31,745 bases of DNA. It comes from a virus. The position numbers were made by a program, and so were the translations under genes. This document shows, one piece after another, positions 29,525 to 31,745 of this stretch; position 1 is the stretch's first letter; each line of letters starts with the position of its first letter. The notes beneath the pieces were generated by a model. The model was not told the DNA's origin and searched no databases. It worked only from the letters and a program-made list of their open reading frames with translations. The stretch spans positions 1 through 31,745 of the IMG/VR virus record IMGVR_UViG_3300008267_000215; one strand, 5' to 3'.

Positions 29525-29788
29525 AAGAGAATTTAAACAAATTTTATCTTCTTTCTGCACTGTTCTGCAGATAGTCGGTCTTATTTCGTATATAGAACAA
29601 TTGTTGTATTTATCCAGACAAATACAGCGCCCATCTTCAGCTTGTTTCATTGCAAAAGGTTGAATGTCTCCAGGCTGTAAAAACTCTTTCGGTATAATAA
29701 TAGAATCGGTCAAAGTGACTTCAATCCACTTTCTGTCTTTATTAATACAGCAAGCTCCACAGCCTTTACACTCAACCGGTATTTTCAT
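29510..29788 (-). CDS. YkgJ-type cysteine-cluster (CxxCxxCC) protein
   Basis: 92 aa. Cysteines follow the zinc/iron-cluster family pattern: CKGCGACC at 7-14, then GRCICLDKYNNCSIYEIRPT and C at 53-73 (ICR). Family members are small metal-binding proteins of uncertain function. The start ATG has the box TAAATATT five A before it. The reading frame ends SLAAVV-TAG, and its last six codons plus the stop are the 5' end of tRNA-Glu; the stop sits in the D-arm. Transcript processing at the tRNA 5' end by RNase P would therefore cut the mRNA inside its last codons. The gene lies inside the tRNA cluster. Confidence 0.85.
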   Translation of the reverse strand: MKIPVECKGCGACCINKDRKWIEVTLTDSIIIPKEFLQPGDIQPFAMKQAEDGRCICLDKYNNCSIYEIRPTICRTVQKEDKICLNSLAAVV

Positions 29789-29793
29789 TTTTT

Positions 29794-29801
29794 AATATTT
29801 A
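29794..29801 (-). promoter_or_regulatory. Late-promoter-like box TAAATATT before the YkgJ-like gene
   Basis: TATAAATATT on the minus strand, then AAAAA and the ATG at 29788. It contains the exact T4 late octamer TATAAATA. It lies in the 18 nt between the initiator tRNA 3' end (29807) and the gene, so the gene can be expressed apart from the tRNA transcript. Confidence 0.6.
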
Positions 29802-29806
29802 TAAAT

Positions 29807-29882
29807 TGGATGCAGAGGACGGAATTGCACGCGTCGACCTTCTGGTTATGAGCCAGACGAGCTACTACTGCTCCACTCTGCA
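29807..29882 (-). tRNA. Initiator-type tRNA-Met (CAU) with altered elbow
   Basis: 76 nt with encoded CCA. It aligns closely with bacterial tRNA-fMet: the TGGAGCAG segment, D-stem GAGC/GCTC, and the arm TCTGG CTCATAA CCAGA. Of the three G-C pairs diagnostic of initiators, two are kept and the first is U-A. The 1:72 pair is U-A. The D-loop AGTAGTA lacks the adjacent GG. The T-arm has one extra base (a bulged C in GACG-C-G / CCGTC) and the loop TGCAATT has G where U55 is expected. Partners of the elbow contact are therefore changed on both sides. Functional or decaying: open. Confidence 0.85.
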
Positions 29883-29887
29883 GAAAA

Positions 29888-30360
29888 TGGTGTCCCGCTT
29901 GCCCTTGTGCTTCTAGGTGTGATTTAAGATAGGAGCCTGCACAGCTCTTTTTCTTTTGTCACGTTTTTTATATTATCAGCGTGGGTAATTTACCCTGTAC
30001 GGGTAAACTAAGAACACTTTACGGCCGTGCACAGCCACTGACGCGAGACGATACGCCCTCAATGGGCCGCACTATGCTTAAATCCTATTTATACTCGCAT
30101 AGTCGAGATTAATGGGAGGGCTAATGATTACCTCCATTCAAGAATATCAATTTCAGTTATTCAGTCAGATGATGCCGTCGCATCTTAACAAATCGCCATA
30201 TCATGTATATTCATGCTTACGATTTGTACCTCTGGTAGCTTCGGTTAGCCGACCTAAGCCTCAGCATAGTACCTTACTTACTTTTGATTTCCGAAACTGT
30301 AAACAGGTCTTCCCTGCTCACATACGTTAACCCTATGGATAAGGTTTATTCCGTCACAAA
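29888..30360 (-). ncRNA. Large structured non-coding RNA candidate (~470 nt) in the tRNA cluster
   Basis: Between tRNA-Val and the initiator tRNA no convincing gene is present, but inverted repeats are dense: ACAAATCG/CGATTTGT (30188-30195 with 30220-30227), ACTATGC/GCATAGT (30071-30077 with 30097-30103), TTTACCC/GGGTAAA (29989-29995 with 30001-30007), AATGGGAGG with CCTCCATT (30111-30119 with 30131-30138), and GCCC/GGGC (30055-30067). On the minus strand the 3' end GCGGGAC-A-CCA (29898-29888) pairs over seven bases with GTCTCGC (30049-30043), like a tRNA acceptor with encoded CCA. The setting, length and density resemble the large ornate phage RNAs GOLLD and ROOL, which also sit next to tRNAs. 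Membership is a guess; the structure itself is seen. It shows no group I intron or RNase P core. Confidence 0.55.
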
Positions 30361-30363
30361 AAA

Positions 30364-30440
30364 TGGTGCTTAGTGTAGGACTCGAACCTACGACCTATTG
30401 AATGTAAATCAATTGCTCTAACCAACTGAGCTAACCAAGC
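30364..30440 (-). tRNA. tRNA-Val (UAC)
   Basis: 77 nt with encoded CCA. Acceptor GCTTGGT/ACTAAGC, D-arm GCTCAGTTGGTTAGAGC, anticodon arm ATTGA TTTACAT TCAAT giving TAC, and T-arm GTAGG TTCGAGT CCTAC. All arms are standard. Its 3' end lies three nt from the large structured region. Confidence 0.96.
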
Positions 30441-30506
30441 ATTATTTAAAAGAACAAAGACTATTATGGCGCATCTACTCTAAACGTCAAGTACTTTTTT
30501 AATAAA

Positions 30507-30962
30507 TTATGCGGTAAATTGTCTTTCGTATTCGTTATAAGACCACCACACATTTCTAAAAATTAGAATGCGGTTCTTACCATCAATGTCAAATCTTACT
30601 TTAATAGAAGGATGCTTTGAATTAGCATCCCATATAAATCCACCACTACGCAAACTATGCTTATGTTCGCTTTTAATAGAATTATCTCCAGATAACCACT
30701 GATTAATTAGCTGTCTTAATAAATTTTGATTGTCAGCAGGCCCCTTAACAAATTCATCAGTAAATTGCTGAGTTTGAATAACCTGGTTTAATTTTTTTGC
30801 AGCAATAGTACCACCAATTATAATAGGCCCGGAAGGCTCTAAACCCACTACAGTTTGCAATGCAAGTTCTTTTCGAGAAGGAGCGTGTTGCCAAAATACT
30901 TCTTTAGGCTTAATATCCCCTTCTAATATAAGTAAACGTTTTAATAATTCGTCAAACTTCAT
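30507..30962 (-). CDS. Hypothetical 151-aa protein
   Basis: Not recognised. It begins MKFDELLKRLLILEGDIKPK, continues through a segment with IIIGGTIAAKKLNQVI (47-62), and ends in a Trp/Tyr-rich stretch (IFRNVWWSYNEYERQF). The mixed alpha/beta pattern suggests a soluble cytoplasmic protein. The start ATG overlaps the stop of the 62-aa gene by four bases (ATGA), so they form a two-gene unit inside the tRNA cluster, followed 66 nt later by tRNA-Val. Confidence 0.72.
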   Translation of the reverse strand: MKFDELLKRLLILEGDIKPKEVFWQHAPSRKELALQTVVGLEPSGPIIIGGTIAAKKLNQVIQTQQFTDEFVKGPADNQNLLRQLINQWLSGDNSIKSEHKHSLRSGGFIWDANSKHPSIKVRFDIDGKNRILIFRNVWWSYNEYERQFTA

Positions 30963-31147
30963 TTTTCAACAAGACCTGCCTTTATCAGTTCGTCTAGTGT
31001 TGACGGCTTAATATCGCTAACTTTAGCTTTAAGTAGTTCTCCGTCTATAATCCAAGACTCCGCATCAAACAATTCACTCGGTCCAGCTTCCATAAGTGGT
31101 TGCTGTCTTACTTTTTTAGACCAAGTCTGAAAATCAGGACGTTTCAT
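30959..31147 (-). CDS. Hypothetical 62-aa protein
   Basis: Not recognised. MKRPDFQTWSKKVRQQPLME is followed by an acidic and then Lys-containing helical part ending TLDELIKAGLVEK. No signal peptide or metal site. The gene is supported by the late-promoter-like box three nt before the ATG, by the four-base ATGA overlap with the next gene, and by its consistent strand. No function is proposed. Confidence 0.65.
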   Translation of the reverse strand: MKRPDFQTWSKKVRQQPLMEAGPSELFDAESWIIDGELLKAKVSDIKPSTLDELIKAGLVEK

Positions 31148-31150
31148 ATA

Positions 31151-31158
31151 TTTACTTA
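31151..31158 (-). promoter_or_regulatory. Late-promoter-like box TAAGTAAA before the 62-aa gene
   Basis: TATAAGTAAATATATG on the minus strand: the box is three nt (TAT) before the ATG at 31147. The gap between the tRNA(CAT) 3' end (31195) and the gene is 47 nt and holds no terminator. Confidence 0.5.
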
Positions 31159-31194
31159 TAGTAAAACTGTTATATTTAAAGTCAAGTTAAAAAA

Positions 31195-31270
31195 TGGTAG
31201 GAGGGGTGGGATTTGAACCCACATGGGGGAGCTTATGAAACTCCTGTCTTACCTATCGATCCACCCTCCT
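31195..31270 (-). tRNA. tRNA with CAU anticodon (Met elongator or Ile2), weak D-stem
   Basis: 76 nt with encoded CCA. Acceptor AGGAGGG/CCCTCCT and T-arm GTGGG TTCAAAT CCCAC pair perfectly. The anticodon arm GGAGT TTCATAA GCTCC reads CAT. In the D-arm (GATC GATAGGTA AGAC) only the outer pair and a U-G form, so this arm is poor. CAT tRNAs can be elongator Met or, after lysidine change, Ile(AUA); an A1-U72 pair argues against initiator use. It ends one base before tRNA-Ile begins. Confidence 0.88.
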
Positions 31271-31271
31271 A

Positions 31272-31348
31272 TGGTAGGGCTGATAGGACTTGAACCTATG
31301 ACCCACGCGTTATCAACACGTTGCTCTAACCAGCTGAGCTACAACCCC
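31272..31348 (-). tRNA. tRNA-Ile (GAU)
   Basis: 77 nt with encoded CCA. Acceptor GGGGTTG/CAGCCCT (two wobble pairs), D-arm GCTCAGCTGGTTAGAGC, anticodon arm ACGTG TTGATAA CGCGT giving GAT, T-arm ATAGG TTCAAGT CCTAT. Standard throughout. One base separates it from the tRNA(CAT). Confidence 0.96.
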
Positions 31349-31350
31349 AT

Positions 31351-31563
31351 ATAAAACTATCCACTGGCATTTCAGTGCCCAAACGCACATTGGAGCCAAT
31401 GATTTGGTTAGTTAATGTATTCACGGTATACAATTAGACCGAACTTACTACATCACCACTCGCTACCTATCCCTATTTGGCGCGGAATTACCCGTTGCTC
31501 GCTGTACTTTAGCTTGTCGCTAACACTTTTGGGCCAAAAGCCTTGTCCGTGTGTAGTAAAAAT
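31351..31563 (-). ncRNA. Structured gene-free stretch between tRNA-Ile and the tRNA-like element
   Basis: No supportable gene. Inverted repeats are frequent: the long-range helix TTACTACA/TGTAGTAA (31445-31452 with 31552-31559), CTTTTGG/CCAAAAG (31526-31540), CATTGG/CCAATG (31388-31401) and CACTG/CAGTG (31362-31377). The long-range pair encloses most of the region. It is probably part of the polycistronic stable-RNA transcript; a separate RNA gene is possible. Confidence 0.4.
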
Positions 31564-31634
31564 TGGTGCCGGCATTTTCGGTATCAGTACACTCTAGTCT
31601 GATTTGAACCAGTCTCGCGATTGACCGTACCGGC
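31564..31634 (-). ncRNA. tRNA-like element with acceptor stem and encoded CCA but no standard T-arm
   Basis: 71 nt, starting six nt after the tmRNA 3' end. A seven-pair acceptor stem GCCGGTA/TGCCGGC is followed by A and CCA, and a GTC...GAC D-arm-like hairpin is present. An arm CTGGTT/GACTAG closes the loop CAAATCA, which lacks U33, and the 17 bases before the 3' acceptor strand do not form a T-arm. It may be a decayed tRNA or a tRNA-mimicking RNA processed like its neighbours. Confidence 0.4.
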
Positions 31635-31640
31635 ATAAAT

Positions 31641-31745
31641 TGGTGGACGTGGCGGGAGTTGAACCCGCGTGCTTGATAATTTTCTATCCAGTTTCTACAA
31701 GCTTAGTATTAATAGATAAGACCTTAACATAGTTAATACTCTATG
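31641..31745 (-). ncRNA. ssrA: tmRNA (transfer-messenger RNA), 3' part
   Basis: The minus strand ends with a tmRNA tRNA-like 3' domain: T-arm GCGGG TTCAACT CCCGC (as in E. coli tmRNA), acceptor strand CACGTCC, A and encoded CCA. Upstream, CTAAGCTTGTAGAAACTGGAT mirrors the E. coli segment beginning CUAAGCAUGUAG. The 105 nt seen cover the 3' domain only; the tag-coding frame and the 5' acceptor strand lie beyond 31745. tmRNA rescues stalled ribosomes and tags their products for decay. It is the first RNA of the minus-strand stable RNA cluster. Confidence 0.88.

Noticed and set aside
29346-29540. 64-codon frame on - across tRNA-Glu
   Set aside because: It runs through the tRNA and antisense to the fucosyltransferase-like gene; the YkgJ-like frame is clearly the real one there.
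30112-30330. 72-codon frame on + inside the structured region
   Set aside because: Antisense to all neighbouring RNA genes, no recognisable protein pattern, no box, and the same bases form several hairpins.
29888-30360. Group I intron or RNase P RNA
   Set aside because: I could not find the conserved P/Q/R/S elements of group I introns or the conserved RNase P core segments. A covariance scan would decide.
31415-31597. 60-codon frame on + near the right end
   Set aside because: Runs opposite to the tRNA cluster through the structured stretch and into the tRNA-like element; composition is not protein-like.
31564-31634. A normal tRNA at this position
   Set aside because: The acceptor stem and CCA fit, but there is no T-arm next to the acceptor and no U33 in the central loop, so it is listed only as tRNA-like.
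1-31745. CRISPR array, insertion sequence, integrase or attachment site
   Set aside because: No regularly spaced repeats of 25-40 bp, no transposase or integrase motif, and no terminal inverted repeats were seen.

Overview
The window reads as part of the genome of a large, AT-rich, tailed phage with a contractile (T4-like, myovirus) tail. The evidence is a tail module in T4-like order: sheath, tail-tube proteins, two baseplate/assembly proteins of the T4 gp26 type, tape measure, tube-cap-like protein, gp53-like wedge, gp27-like hub and gp5-like spike. It also carries a phage-style tRNA cluster, many small unknown genes and tight stop/start overlaps. No bacterial core gene is present. The host cannot be named from this window. 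An encoded outer-membrane-type beta-barrel protein with a signal peptide and a terminal Phe suggests a Gram-negative host.

Layout. 1-2.9 kb: the end of a collagen-like (Gly-X-Y) fibre gene, two unknown genes, a family 2 glycosyltransferase and a flavodoxin-fold reductase. 2.9-5.9 kb: a nucleotidyltransferase-like protein, a Pro-Ala-repeat protein and a tube-fold protein. 5.9-21.5 kb: the tail and baseplate block, all on +. 21.5-26.1 kb: four overlapping glycosyltransferase genes (GlcNAc-transferase type, GT25 type, HtrL/YibB type, and an HtrL/YibB-GT-A fusion). 26.1-29.4 kb: a GMP-reductase-like enzyme with a small partner, a 64-aa protein, the outer-membrane protein and a GT11-like fucosyltransferase. 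29.4-31.7 kb, all on -: the 3' end of a tmRNA, a tRNA-like element, tRNA-Ile(GAT), tRNA(CAT), two small genes, tRNA-Val(TAC), a ~470-nt gene-free highly structured stretch, an initiator-type tRNA-Met(CAT), a YkgJ-type cysteine-cluster gene and tRNA-Glu(TTC).

Expression logic. Nearly every gene that does not overlap the gene before it has an A/T-rich box close to TAARTAWT (T4 late-promoter-like, TATAAATA type) only 3-13 nt before its ATG, and no Shine-Dalgarno sequence. Genes without the box start at a stop/start overlap or within a few bases of the previous stop. If the boxes are -10 elements, most primary late mRNAs would be leaderless or nearly so. The same genome encodes an initiator-type tRNA and a tmRNA, which fits a reshaped translation programme, but that link is inference.

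The most interesting candidates are the leaderless-promoter pattern, the large structured RNA(s) in the tRNA cluster, the phage tmRNA, the collagen-like fibre combined with GT25-type and Skp1-type glycosyltransferases, and the phage-encoded outer-membrane protein.
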